The notes under the pieces: model-generated | Told to the model about the DNA's origin: nothing | Databases searched by the model: none | Seen by the model: the letters and a program-made list of their open reading frames with translations, nothing else | DNA from: Antedon mediterranea | Taxonomy: Eukaryota > Echinodermata > Crinoidea > Comatulida > Antedonidae | Reading direction: 5' to 3' | NCBI RefSeq assembly: GCF_964355755.1 | Contig: NC_092680.1 | Span: 997,001 to 1,061,000, forward strand | DNA: 64,000 nt | Position numbers and translations under genes: made by a program | Shown: piece after piece, positions 44,270 to 59,042 of the stretch | Position numbering within the stretch: position 1 is the stretch's first letter | How the letters are laid out: every line of letters starts with the position of its first letter

Positions 44270-45970
44270 TATCATCATCTTATAGAGCCATAGTAACTAG
44301 TTATGTCAAAAATTAAAAGGTCAAAATTTGGCCATTTTCTGAAAATTTCCCTGTACTATAGTAGGCCTACAGGGATTTTTTTTTGAAAAATGGCAAAATT
44401 TTTCACTTTTTAAAATTCAATAACTATGCGATAATATTGCCATATATGCACTATAGTACAGGGAAATTTTTGAAAAATGGCCGATTTTCGACCCTTTTAT
44501 TTTTTGACATAAATGGTTACTATTGCATAATAAACATGCGCAGCGGCGAATAATGGGTTCTGCGCATTTTAATTGTGCTATAGTAACCAGTTTTATCAAA
44601 AAATTAAAAGGTAGAAAATTGGTCATTTTTTTGAAAAAATCCCTGTACTATAGTAGGCCTACAGGGATTTTTTTTTGAAAAATGGCAAAATTTTTCACTT
44701 TTTAAAATTCAATAACTATGCGATAATATTGCCATATATGCACTATAGTACAGGGAAATTTTCGAAAAATTGTCGATTTTCGACCCTTTTATTTTTTGAC
44801 ATAAATGGTTACTATTGCATAATAAACATGCGCAGTGGCGAATAATGGGTTCTGCACATGTCAATTGTGCTATAGTAACCAGTTTTGATATAAATGGTTA
44901 CTATAGCATAATAAACATGTGCAGAGGCGACTAATGGGTTCTGCGCATGTTATTTGTGCTATAGTAACCAGTTTTATCGAAAAATAAAAAGGTCGAAAAT
45001 TTGCCATTTTTTGATAAATCCATGTACTATAGTACAGGGAAATTTTCGAAAAATTGCCGATTTTCGACCCTTTTATTTTTTGACATAAATGGTTACTATT
45101 GCATAATAAACATGCGCAGTGGCGAATAATGGGTTCTGCACATGTCAATTGTGCTATCATAACCATATTTGACATAAATGGTTACTATAGCACAATTGAC
45201 ATGCGCAGAACCCATTATTCGACTCTGCGCATGTTTATTATGCTATAGTAACCATTTATGTCAAAAGTGGTTACTTTTGACATAAATGGTTACTATAGCA
45301 TAATAAACATGCGCAGGGGCGAATAATGGGTTCTGCGCATGTCAATTGTGCTATCGTAACCAGTTTTATCGAAAAATAAAAAGGTCGAAAATTTGCACTT
45401 TTTTGGAAAAATCCCTGTACTATAGTACAGGGAAATTTTCGAAAAATGGTCGATTTTCGACCCTTTTATTTTTTGACATAAATGGTTACTATTGCATAAT
45501 AAACATGCGCAGAAAATGATATCTGAATATACCACAAGGTGTATCATTCCCTAAATAGCCCAAAAAGCTAAAAAAAAGTGATTTTTGAAAAATGTGTCAG
45601 TTGAGTCGTTCTTTCATGACAGGGCAGAATAGTACAGGGAGTTTTTCGAAAAATGTTCACTTTTTTAAATTCAATAATTATGCGATAATATTGCCATATA
45701 TTGTGTTATCATCTTATATTGCCATAGTAACTAGTTATGGCCAAAAATAAAAGGTTCAAAATTTGGCAATTTTTCAAAAATTTCCCTGTACTATAGTACA
45801 GGTTTTTTTTTGGAAAAATGGGCAAAATTTTCACTTTTTAAATTGAATAATTATGCGATAATATTGCCATATATGCACATATATTGTGTTATAATTATCT
45901 TATAGTCATAGTAACTAGTTATGTCAAAAAATAAAAGGGTCGAAATTTGTGCATTTTTCGAAAATTTATG
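44270..45970. repeat. Composite block of nested inverted and tandem repeats
   Basis: A module of about 290 bp repeats (GTAGGCCTACAGGG at 44361 and 44653). It contains TTACTATAGCATAATAAACA and ATGCGCAG...CTGCGCAT arms that form palindromes of about 80 bp, and a CCCTGTACTATAGTACAGGG palindrome. At 45176-45260 the hairpin module is inverted. Frames on the minus strand here repeat the same words (CLLCNSNHLCQKIKGSKIG) and are repeat-derived, not genes. Confidence 0.9.
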
Positions 45971-46049
45971 TCAAAATGCTAGAGGTATACATTTTCTACA
46001 AGAAAAAAACAATTCTATAATAATACAGATATTTGTATTTATTAGGGAG

Positions 46050-46497
46050 GTTTCGCAACGCTACGAATACAATAACGAAAACGGATACGTCATACATTTA
46101 TTAAACTTTTGAGCTGATCCCCATTTCATATTCGTAAAGCGTATTTGTGTTGACGAATATCACATATCATATTCGTAACTACACAACGAGTATAGTTTTT
46201 TATTATTTTCCACATTTTGCATTTGAATCAGAAATGATTCATGATTATAATATAATTATAGATTTATTGAAAGTAATTTACTAAAGTCGATTTTGATAAA
46301 TAGCAGTTTTTAAAGTGCTCACTCGCTTTGATGTTACGCAGGCCTAGGCAGCCAAGCAACACGTACCTGCTGAATTTACCGCAGTCACATTTTTTTTGTT
46401 TAGATCGACGGCGCCCTCGATTTTTGCAGGCTTACGAAAACGAATACATGTGCGTGACGTATTCGTTTTCGTTATCGTATTCGTAGCGTTGCGAAAC
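46050..46497. mobile_element. Non-autonomous element with about 45-bp terminal inverted repeats
   Basis: Left GTTTCGCAACGCTACGAATA and right TATTCGTAGCGTTGCGAAAC are inverted, each continuing through CGAAAACG(G/A)ATACGTCA-type sequence. The 450-bp interior has further ATTCGTA words but no coding frame. It resembles a DNA-transposon-derived MITE. Confidence 0.88.
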
Positions 46498-47676
46498 AGA
46501 AAATCAATGAATTATTAAATTAGAATATTGGACAAATAATAGCACAACTTGAGGCCACCTGAGAACATCATTGGTGGAATTTGTTTTGCCAGTGTGTTAT
46601 TTACAAATGTTCCCCAATATACTTAATATCAATCTTTTTTAAAGTTTATTATTTAAAGATGCATCATTAAGTAGAATTTAATCTATTGTGTTTTGTAATT
46701 GTATCGTTTATAAAAATATTCAAGGCTAACTTTCACAAAACTTAATCATGGAGCTATTATACATTATTATGTGCAATGTATTGTAAATGAACATTTCAAC
46801 AGATGATGTACAGTAGGTTGAAACTACATAAGGCAAAACAAACTTAACTTAATAAACTTTGGGACAGTTTACTCTTGAATGTATTTAAAAGCTCAAAGAT
46901 ACCAGCCATTTGTCTCATTTTGAGACCCTGTCTTCAGGTGAAAAAAGTCTTAAATCTTCTAAAAACATAATATACTGAAGGGAATGTACTGATACAAGGC
47001 GTAAGTCTGTATTACTAGACGTCGATTCGACTTCATATCGGTAAAACGATAAATATTGTGGCACACATGGTGTCAATGTATAATACTTCCAACTAACAAA
47101 TATCAAAAAGAAGAATGGTGAACTAACAACATAAAAAGACAATAGCTAGATACATAAAGAAAGTCTACCAAAAGACATACATATTATATAATTATTTATA
47201 AAAATTAACAATAATTTTGTTGAAATCACTTATATAATTCAGCCTGTCTTCTCTATTATATTAGAATATATTATACTTAAGTGATTTGATTAGATTATTG
47301 CACAAAGGTAATCAATGAAACAGATTTCTTCATTATGAATTGTAGTAATTCTCAGTAATACTGAAATGTATTTAACCATCACCAAAAAAAAAAAACTGTA
47401 TGGTCAACTCTCCCATTCCTGGACCTCTTTAGACTGGCCTATACGTGAAATGAAAATTTGTTATTCCGAATGTGTTTTTAATGGTAAAAATCATTGTTTT
47501 TATTGTTTTGGACGGCAAGAAAAGTCTGGTTTTGGGAGAGTTGACTGTCCTAAACCCTTCAGGAATTTTCAGATGGGTACTAACGATTATTTAAATTAGA
47601 ATTTTCATTATGAATTATAAGTTGTCAATATATAAAAACAGAATTACCGCAAGCGTAATACAAGAATGATGTTAGT
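46498..47676. other. Spacer between PHACTR and GALE
   Basis: No conserved gene. A small TIR element lies at 47400-47549. The GALE 3' UTR enters from the right. Confidence 0.6.
47400..47549. mobile_element. Small TIR element, GTCAACTCTCCCA ends
   Basis: GTCAACTCTCCCA at 47403 and TGGGAGAGTTGAC at 47534 are perfect inverted repeats. The 77-codon plus-strand frame across it is a product of this repeat and shows no family resemblance. Confidence 0.65.
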
Positions 47677-51192
<3,516 letters not shown>

Positions 51193-51686
51193 CTAGCTAA
51201 TGTGGGTGAATTAATAAAAAAATCACATCAAATCTTCTAGAATTTTTCGGGAAGCTACTGTATGCAATGTAAAAACATTTCCGAGAATAGATTTAGTTAG
51301 GAAAATAATAAAATATTAATAAAATAATGTTAATTAACCGAGAATTTGTCAAATTCTGACATGTCTGCATAGCAGGTAAGATGGCTATATGCAGGTCAGT
51401 GAGTTCATTCAGAGAGCCTAGGTCTAACCAGGATTACCTAGGCTAGGCCTGACCTCTCTAAACTAATAGCTTGCCTAGTACACCCCCAGGCTTGTGAACT
51501 TGGGGCCCCTCGGGTCGGCAGGCTAACTACTAACTGCTAGGCCTAGCTTCTTTCTAGCCTGGCCGATTCAATGTGGCATACCAAACTATCTAGGCTTAGC
51601 TAAACTAAAACATAGTTTTTCCTACTCATATTACATATCACCCATAGTATGATAACTTAGTTAATTATAATAAATAATCATTTTAC

Positions 51687-51760
51687 CGGTGTTTGTCAAG
51701 CACAGTTAATCAGATAGTCCACGTACACACATGTCTTCTCCCACGTAGACAAGTAAACAA
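51687..51760 (-). other. GALE: Possible non-coding first exon of GALE
   Basis: On the minus strand CAAACACCG|GTAAAAT gives a donor at 51686, upstream of the acceptor at about 51118 that precedes the ATG. The upstream limit is not visible. The DNA around 51690-51850 is less AT-rich, which is compatible with a promoter. Confidence 0.35.
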
Positions 51761-52704
51761 TATTTGCTGCCCTCTATAATTATCGTTCTAGTTCCCGGTC
51801 TCAACGTTCAAGAGCTCATCAACAGATGGGTCTCCTCATCAGTATAGACTTTATTATTTAGTTCCCAGACTTGAGTAATTATTAAAAATATGGAAGAACA
51901 GTTATAGGCTTACAATGTTGGTTTTATTTCATAAAACTAATGTCACACTGAGCAAAATCAGTCAGTAAAAGCTACAAAAGCAAAATGCAACCACAGTTTT
52001 TCTTGTCAATGTCTGAGAAACATTAGGCCTATATTAACATACAATTATTTATTTAATACAATAATATATTATTCATCTTATTTTACTAATATAGTCAAAA
52101 TATTACAGGATATGATATCTAGACTACCATACCAAAATCCGTAGGGCGGAGGGAGGGGGAGAGGGTTATGTCATTTAAAAACACAGTGCTCGGAATTGGT
52201 TCATTCACGTCACACGTTAACGGGGAAGAAAAGTACACAAGATTACTAGAATATAATCTCATTTTTAAAATGCATGCAATCAATAGTATGAATTTCTCCT
52301 TTGTAACACTCAGTGACAGATTCACTGATTATTAGATTGTTAGAAAACACCTTACCAATTTGGCACACAAACGGCCGAAAAGATGTTTAAGGGTTTGTCC
52401 ACTACAAATAATTGAACTACAATAAAAACAAATATATGGGCATTTTGAAGAGGAGTATAAATACAGACAGGGTTTAAGCAAACGTCTATGGTTTCATATG
52501 AACCATTCTGTCATTTCTGCAAACATTTATTATTCAAAAGGCAAGGACGTTGTCAACAGCAATTGATGTGTTCTGATCACAAATCATAGATGAATCCATC
52601 AACCTGTTCCATCACGAGCGGCGCATGCGCATACAATCAAATCCTATCCAGCTTCATCATTCATATCACGTGGTTAAAACATTGGGTAATTGCATAATTC
52701 TTCT

Positions 52705-52860
52705 AAAGCTCTGTCTGCACTATCAAACTGGTTTGATTGAAAAAAGTGTGATGTCCCCAAATATGGTATTTATATGCTCAAATATGGTAGTGATATGACA
52801 TCGTCCATGGGCACATCACATTTGTCACATAAAGTTTGATAGAGTGTTATACAAGGCTTT
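52705..52860 (+). mobile_element. AGCTCTGTCTACACTATC-family MITE
   Basis: AAAGCTCTGTCTGCACTATC at the left, GTTTGATAGAGTGTTATACA and AGGCTTTA at the right; TA borders. The right TIR has a small internal change. Confidence 0.82.
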
Positions 52861-52942
52861 AGATGCCCCAATTAAATTGTCCAGTTACTACAAAGTTTTA
52901 TTAGCTGGAAGCGTTTTTATTTTGCGACAATGTTCTTGCTTA

Positions 52943-55074
52943 TCAGCATGGTGAACAACGTGATTTCTGCTGCTTTTCGCTAGATGACAAGTGAGCTGTA
53001 CTTGATAAGGCACGGTTTAGACGGTTACTGGATTCTTGCATTGTACCCTAAAAAAAAGCAAACCAATACTCTGAAATAACTGAAGGCTTAGTAAAATTAT
53101 TCAGTCGCTCGTGTAACGGATATAAGCGTTCACTGGCTAAACCACCCATGGGGTTTAGCCAGTGCACAGAGAAAAAAACAGGCATTAAAATAATATGTCG
53201 AAAAATAAGTTTGGCAGATAAAACAAGTTCGTACTTACAGCACGCGGTCTTGAGTTAGCCGCCATGGCTTGCGCTAGCGTCTCAAATGCATTGTTCACGT
53301 TTATATTCGTTTTAGCACTGGTTTCAAAAAACGTCAAATTCCTTTGAATAGCAAACTGAAAATAACCATAAAAAATATTAATAAGCATTTTATAGAATTA
53401 AATACGTTTTAATTACTTTTGTGTTCACATTCCCGGCATCTTCCCTCGGCCCTCCCTGTAACCATACGAACATACAGGCTATGTTAGTCCTAACTGCTTC
53501 CAATATTACAAGATGGTCACCATCATCTGCCTTGTCTACACTATTAAACTTTATGTAACAACAAAATACGGTAATGTGCCCATATGGACACAATGATGTA
53601 ATATCACTACCATTTTTGGGCACATCACACTTTTTTGTCAAACTAGTTTGATAGTGTAGACAGAGATTTAGACAGAAATTCAACGCGATGAAATTTGAAA
53701 CTATCATGTCCATGGTTGTGTTTGTGAACCTATTGTAAGCCTACCTGTGATCCAGTCTCAGTGGCTATTACTCGTGCGTCTGAATCGCATTTATTTCCCA
53801 CTATTATTAACTCAACGTCTTCGGGTGCATTCTGTAATAATAAACAAATAATATTTAAATTTATATCAAACAAACAGAAATTTTAATTTAAAGAATTATC
53901 ACAGTTCTTTAAGCTATTGAAATCCTATACAAAATGCAGACCCCTATACATGCAGAAGACCCAACAAAAATCGAAATATCTTAATTTGTCCCTTTTAGAG
54001 ATGCAAGAGGATGATAGATTTTTAGTAAAAACAGAAATAATCACGGTAAGCTATGCTAAATTAAAAAGACGCAATACATTCAACAAGTTACTTTATAATA
54101 GGCCTATCATCAATTCTCGTTTTGATAAGAAAATGATGATGATGATGATAATATTACGACGAAATTGGTTAAAAATGTTTTTTTTTTAATGATGCAATTT
54201 AATAATTGATACCCTCTCTATATCTTTCAGCCAATCATTTAATGTTCTGAATGTTTTTTCTTGTGTGACATCATATGTGAGCAGGATACCCACGGCTCCT
54301 CGATAATAAGATCGGGTCATTGACCGGAACCTCTCTTGACCAGAGGTATCCCACAGCTGCAGCTTCATCGTACGTCCATCAACTTCAATCGTTTTAACTC
54401 TAAAATCCAAACCTAACGTAAATAAAGCATTAACTATATAATAAGTACACTGTTCTGATAATACGCACATGCGCCATACGCACAATTAACAGGTAATGCT
54501 TTACTCAGCACATTCTGATGGTAACAGGTCTTCCCGGATAAGGACGTTGTAAAACTGTAGGTCTAGTGTACACATCTGGCTCGTTTTCAGAATAGCTGAA
54601 GAACACGGAAGAGTAGGGGGAATTACCCCAGCGTAGGAGGCCTACTGAGTGAGTTTAGTTTCCACTAGGACGCAACGCAGGGACGTAAATGCAACGTAAG
54701 TAACTTGGCCAATCACAAGTGGTGAGTTATCCGAACTGTCGCTTGTCATTGGTCAATTCGGTTGTGCTTAGGCCTACGTCCCTGCGTTGTGTCCTAGTGG
54801 GAACCAAGCTTTAATATGACTCCCTTGTTAGAGGCTCCGCATTAAGGCTACCGTGGAACTATGGAGAACCTAATCGCAATTTGCCTCAATTGAAGATAAA
54901 AATATGATTATCATATATACCTAACGTAGCTTTCGTCTGCATCTCTGATGATGTACCCTCAGAATATCTCCGCAATAGGCATGTCTTTCCAACGTTTGTT
55001 TCGCCTACAATCAAAACTTTATAAAGTGACTGTGACGATTTTCTTAGATCATCATCATCGAAACCATTCATCAT
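52943..55074 (-). CDS. Rab-family small GTPase, Rab8/10/13-related, divergent
   Basis: A membrane-traffic GTPase that would cycle between cytosol and membranes. Minus-strand exons 55074-54921, 54412-54213, 53831-53745, 53355-53239, 53047-52943 give 220 aa. Nucleotide-binding motifs are all present: GETNVGKTC (P-loop, about 24-32), switch II WDTSGQERF where most Rabs have WDTAGQE, GNKCD, and ETSAK. SYYRGAVGILLTYDVTQEKTF and INVNNAFETLAQAM resemble the Rab8/10/13/35 group. The C-terminus is KSRCSPC, which offers two cysteines for prenylation in a CxxC arrangement. Two adjacent ATGs (55074, 55071) are possible starts. The exact Rab subfamily is not assigned. Confidence 0.93.
53527..53671 (-). 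mobile_element. AGCTCTGTCTACACTATC-family MITE in Rab intron 3
   Basis: CTTGTCTACACTATTAAACT at the left and GTTTGATAGTGTAGACAGAG at the right, with one GGGCACATCACACTTTTTTG block. It sits between exons 53831-53745 and 53355-53239. Confidence 0.85.
54512..54640 (+). mobile_element. 5'-truncated SINE tail in Rab intron 1
   Basis: GGTCTTCCCGGATAAGGAC and GAGTAGGGGGAATTACCCC match the tail of the SINE at 28180-28385. The tRNA-like head is absent, as expected for a truncated retroposed copy. Confidence 0.65.
54652..54812. mobile_element. GTTCCCACTAG-type MITE, second subtype, in Rab intron 1
   Basis: TTTCCACTAGGACGCAACGC at the left is inverted in GTTGTGTCCTAGTGGGAACC at the right. The interior has CCAATCACAAGTGGTGAGTT, shared with 43720-43875 and 57180-57255. 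Confidence 0.88.
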
Positions 55075-57179
55075 TTCTCCTATAGTACTATGTTATGATC
55101 CGAGATAGTGTCTCTTGCTGCTCAAAATGTTCACTTCAACATGACAATGTCGCATCTATTTTGATCTAAGATATTTTGTGTGTAACAACCACTTTTTCTG
55201 TGGATAAAGACAGATAGATATTTAAAACAAAGTATACAAATTATCTTTTAATAATCCTTTACTACATTTAGGCTACGTAAGTAGCCTACACCTCTTGTTT
55301 TAGTCCAGCCACTCAGTAAAATATGACTATTTGTAACATAGCAACGATTGGGTTGAATTCGTTCATTTTAAATAATTTGAACAAAATGTTAGATAAGCAA
55401 AAGACTATTGAAGTATTGTCAGGTGTTAAGGCTGCTGGCTGCTACACCTGTGTTTTTTCATCATCACGACTCAATCTCTTTACATGCAGCATAGTAGACC
55501 TTATGCATTAATCTATGAATTATGTAACTCATTACAACCGACGTATATGATATTTACTCCAATGCTGCCCAGATTTATATTACCGGTTCTTAGGCCTAGC
55601 TGGTGGATTTAAATCAAAGAAACAATCTTACCTTAATAATTAATGGGGTTTCGTAAAACGGTTTGATTAAAATTGATTTTCATAAAAAAGAATAGCAAAT
55701 ACAGCTATAAGAATTAAATTTTTATCATGCATGCACTTACTACGAGACTTACTACTTTTCCATGTAGGTATTTTGAGGGCCAAAGTTCGTATTTAACTAT
55801 TGATAATTCTACCAGCCACAGCAAGCAGAGGGTCAATACTCATTTTGATAAAATGTAATATAATTTAACTGCAAGGGAAGACTTAAAACTCGACTTATGG
55901 ACGTACCAAATGACGAAGGGGGGTTGCCAAATTTTGGGATCCCCTACGAGTGTTTTTTTTTGTCACATCGAAATGATAGGCCTCTTTCCTCAATGTCTCA
56001 GCTACTATAATGATCCTTTTATGAAATAGGCCTACAGGATTTACATACACTTTTACTATATTGCAAGTTTCTTTTTTTCCTTCATTTGTGGAAAGTAATG
56101 ATTTATGTATTGATATAAGCTGGGAGGTGGTTTTGATAGTTGTTTTAGTAGGTTATGTTAATCATTTTGTATTTTGCCATTATATTTTTATTTATATGTA
56201 AATTATTTTTTGTTTGCATTTTATATTTAATATTGATATTTTGAAGGATGCACCTTTGTGTTACAAAATGTGACATCGATATAAAGGTGTAAATCCAAAT
56301 ATTATAAAGTAGTATAACATATTTACACATAGGCTGCTGCTATACATTGACGTATTACGGTACATGTGTGGATAATATTCCAAGCACCAGTTTATTCTTG
56401 TACTTTAAATTTGCACATGACGTGATTTTTCAATGTAGGCTTCAGGAAATAGGTCTATAATATTCATAACATTGTTAAAAGGGATAGTGAAAGTAAACAA
56501 GAGGCTAGTCCGTGATCAAACACAGACATTATAATCCACACGATAATATTAATATGCTTAGGCCTAAACTAATGTTTCTTGTCCCGACTCCAAATGCGCC
56601 ATAAATCAGAATCTATCGATATCGATCGGGGTGACTGCTTTGTTGACCTGCGTACAGTGTAGGTCTGGTAATGTATAAGTAACCAATGTAAAACCTCTAT
56701 TCACTGTAAGTGAATAGAGCATATACTCATGTGGTCCTTCGATCGTCAGTATTCATCCAGATCCAGAAGTAAACATTTGGACTGTTTGAAATATTGGTTC
56801 TACTTACGTTTTCTGAACAGACGGACCACCTATATCAGTATGCTACCTCATTCCTGCATAATAACCACTATAGTTTAAACCAGTGTAAACACGTACTGGA
56901 CTAACACTGAATATTCTGGTATTGTAGCTGGTAGTGTTGTTTAATCTATTGAGGGGTTTGTTTATATTCTCATGTGACTCTCCACCAGCAACCTATAATA
57001 CCTTCCTGTACAATATTCATAATTGTTCCGGTAAGAGTATTAATGAGTTACGGCTTTACTCGGCAGCGGCGGTTTTAGCGCTCGGCGAAGGAATTTTTAC
57101 TCTTTAAAAATTGTGTAAAAAAATAATCGCTTGAAATGCATCACTCTTTCATAAGAGTGACTATTCATCCTAGAGCTAG

Positions 57180-57255
57180 ATTTGACCAATCACAAGCGAT
57201 GGATTATTCGAACAGTCGGGTGTGATTGCGTCGCTGGTGGGAACCACGCTTTAAA
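57180..57255. mobile_element. Partial GTTCCCACTAG-type MITE
   Basis: TTGACCAATCACAAGCGATG and GCTGGTGGGAACCACGCTTT match the right half of the second subtype. The left half is absent. Confidence 0.7.
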
Positions 57256-57393
57256 GAAAACGTTTAGATACGAAACCAGCACTGTAAAACACTCTTAATT
57301 CAAGTCGGATGAAGGATCATTATGAACAAAAAGCGGAAAAGCTGGTGGCTCCATAATAATGTGCCAATTATATTTTTCCTTGGAACATTTTTG

Positions 57394-57455
57394 TGTGTAT
57401 ACCAGGGAAGAGTGAAATTATATAAATTGAAATTTCACTCATCTCTGGTGTATAC
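57394..57455. repeat. Imperfect hairpin, about 25-bp stem
   Basis: GTGTATACCAGGGAAGAGTG and CACTCATCTCTGGTGTATAC are near-complementary around an A/T-rich loop. Function unknown; it may be a short fold-back element. Confidence 0.6.
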
Positions 57456-57715
57456 CAATAAGTTAAAACAATTAAACCTCATAGAATTAACAGCACTTGT
57501 TATTCATGACAATTCAATTTATTAATTATACCGACATACACAAAATAATATTGGGGTGTTAGTAGGCCTACATTGCAAATAAATGGCCATAATTAAATAA
57601 GCAAATCTATTTGAAAAATATGTTATGAATTAATTATAACAAAATAGCTTAGAAAAAATATAAAAATAAAATACAAAATAATGGTATTGACAAAATGTCT
57701 TTAAAATGTTTGAAC

Positions 57716-57795
57716 ACAGACGAGGTAGTTAATTTCGTCTGAGATATTTAATTGGTTGACATTATAAGGAGATTTAGAAAAAACACCTCGTCTGT
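57716..57795. repeat. About 80-bp sequence with 11-bp inverted ends
   Basis: ACAGACGAGGT at the left and ACCTCGTCTGT at the right are perfect inverted repeats. No second copy was noticed. Confidence 0.5.
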
Positions 57796-58000
57796 ATTCT
57801 TTTTTCTAGATGATAAATTTTATTTCAAACAATTAATGGGGTTTGCTATAATATTAAATTAATTAATAAATATAATTAAATTATATTGTATACATCAAAT
57901 CCCCCTTTTATAAATAATTATACTTTATCAATAAAAACGGATAATTATTATTACCATAGTAGCCTATGTAGATGCCTTTAACACACAGTGTTTTCCAGGA

Positions 58001-58135
58001 GTGTTTGCTAGGAGTGTCCCCAGTGTTTGCTAGGAGTGTCCCCAGTGTTTCCTAGGTGTGTCCCCAGTGTTTGCTAGGAGTGTCCCCAGTGTTTGCTAGG
58101 AGTGTCCCCAGTGTTTGCTAGGAGTGTCCCCAGTG
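58001..58135. repeat. Minisatellite, 22-bp unit, about 6 copies
   Basis: GTGTTTGCTAGGAGTGTCCC plus CA repeats about six times; one copy has CCTAGGTG. It shares the GAGTGTCCCC core and the 22-bp period with 8319-8480. Confidence 0.95.
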
Positions 58136-58645
58136 CCCATAGTCATATATTGCATACATTGTACATTAAACACAGGTCATAGAATAGAACAAATTTAAAA
58201 TACTGTATCTACAGTACATATTGCTAAGCTACTGTCTTAATAATAATTATTAATTTCGTTATAATCGGCACAGTAATTGTTTTATAAAATGAAAGAATTC
58301 ATTTACTTTATATAATTGGATACTTTCATACAATTTGACTATCATGCTTAAATATTCTGTGCAAGATTTAAATTCATTGATTCTAAATTACATAATATTC
58401 TATTAGCTAAAATGTAAATTATATTATATTACAATTAACTACTTATTTTATACAACATACAGAAAGTTATTTCAAAGTCAATTGATAATAATCACATAAT
58501 TAATAATTGATGGCATAAGCATATTAATAATAACTGTATATGTTAATAATAACTGTATATGTTTGCTAAATACAATACTACAATCCCATATGCATTCTAT
58601 AATGTATACAGTCAACTCCCCAAAACCTACATTTTCTTCCAAAAC

Positions 58646-58951
58646 TTAAAGATGTATTGTCCCCCAAAAACATGAAGATTAATTAAATTAGACTTTATTA
58701 TTATTATTTTGTTGTAGTTTTAATAAAGTTAATCAATTCTGTAGAAAAAAAAACGAATGTTTTCATAATAAATGGTTAAATTCAACCAAAAATCTGGTAG
58801 CCATTTTTTTGCTTTAAATTACAGTTTTCAGGTAAATCATTTTTTTTCGATTTAATTTTTGGTCAAAGTGGATAACTATTATGTGACATTAAAATGGAAT
58901 ATTCAACCAAAAAAAAATGTAAAAATTATTCAGGGGGACAATACAGCTTTA
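58646..58951 (+). mobile_element. Complete ATTGTCCCCC TIR element (about 306 bp)
   Basis: AAAGATGTATTGTCCCCC at the left and GGGGGACAATACAGCTTTA at the right are imperfect inverted repeats. The AT-rich interior carries TTTTTGGTCAAAGTG, also found at about 6598. No coding capacity. Confidence 0.85.
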
Positions 58952-59042
58952 ACAGAAAGCATCATGAAAACCAGTATTTTCACAAATACATACATTTTAT
59001 GCCAGTCAGTCTAATGGCGCTTGGTTTGGTATTAAAAGTTAA

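Larger units (their letters stand above)
55075..59042. other. Rab upstream region and spacer to MCPH1
   Basis: No conserved coding frame. Contains a partial GTTCCCACTAG-type element (57180-57255), a hairpin (57394-57455), an 80-bp TIR element (57716-57795), a 22-bp minisatellite (58001-58135) and an ATTGTCCCCC MITE (58646-58951). Confidence 0.65.

Noticed and set aside
44417-45547. Minus-strand frames with repeated CLLCNSNHLCQKIKGSKI words
   Set aside because: They are the same repeat module translated several times, with palindromes and stops between; not a gene family.
47366-47599. 77-codon plus-strand frame between PHACTR and GALE
   Set aside because: Most of it lies inside a small TIR element, and no domain or splice context is seen.
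57322-57525. 67-codon plus-strand frame
   Set aside because: It spans a hairpin and shows no conservation or coding signature.
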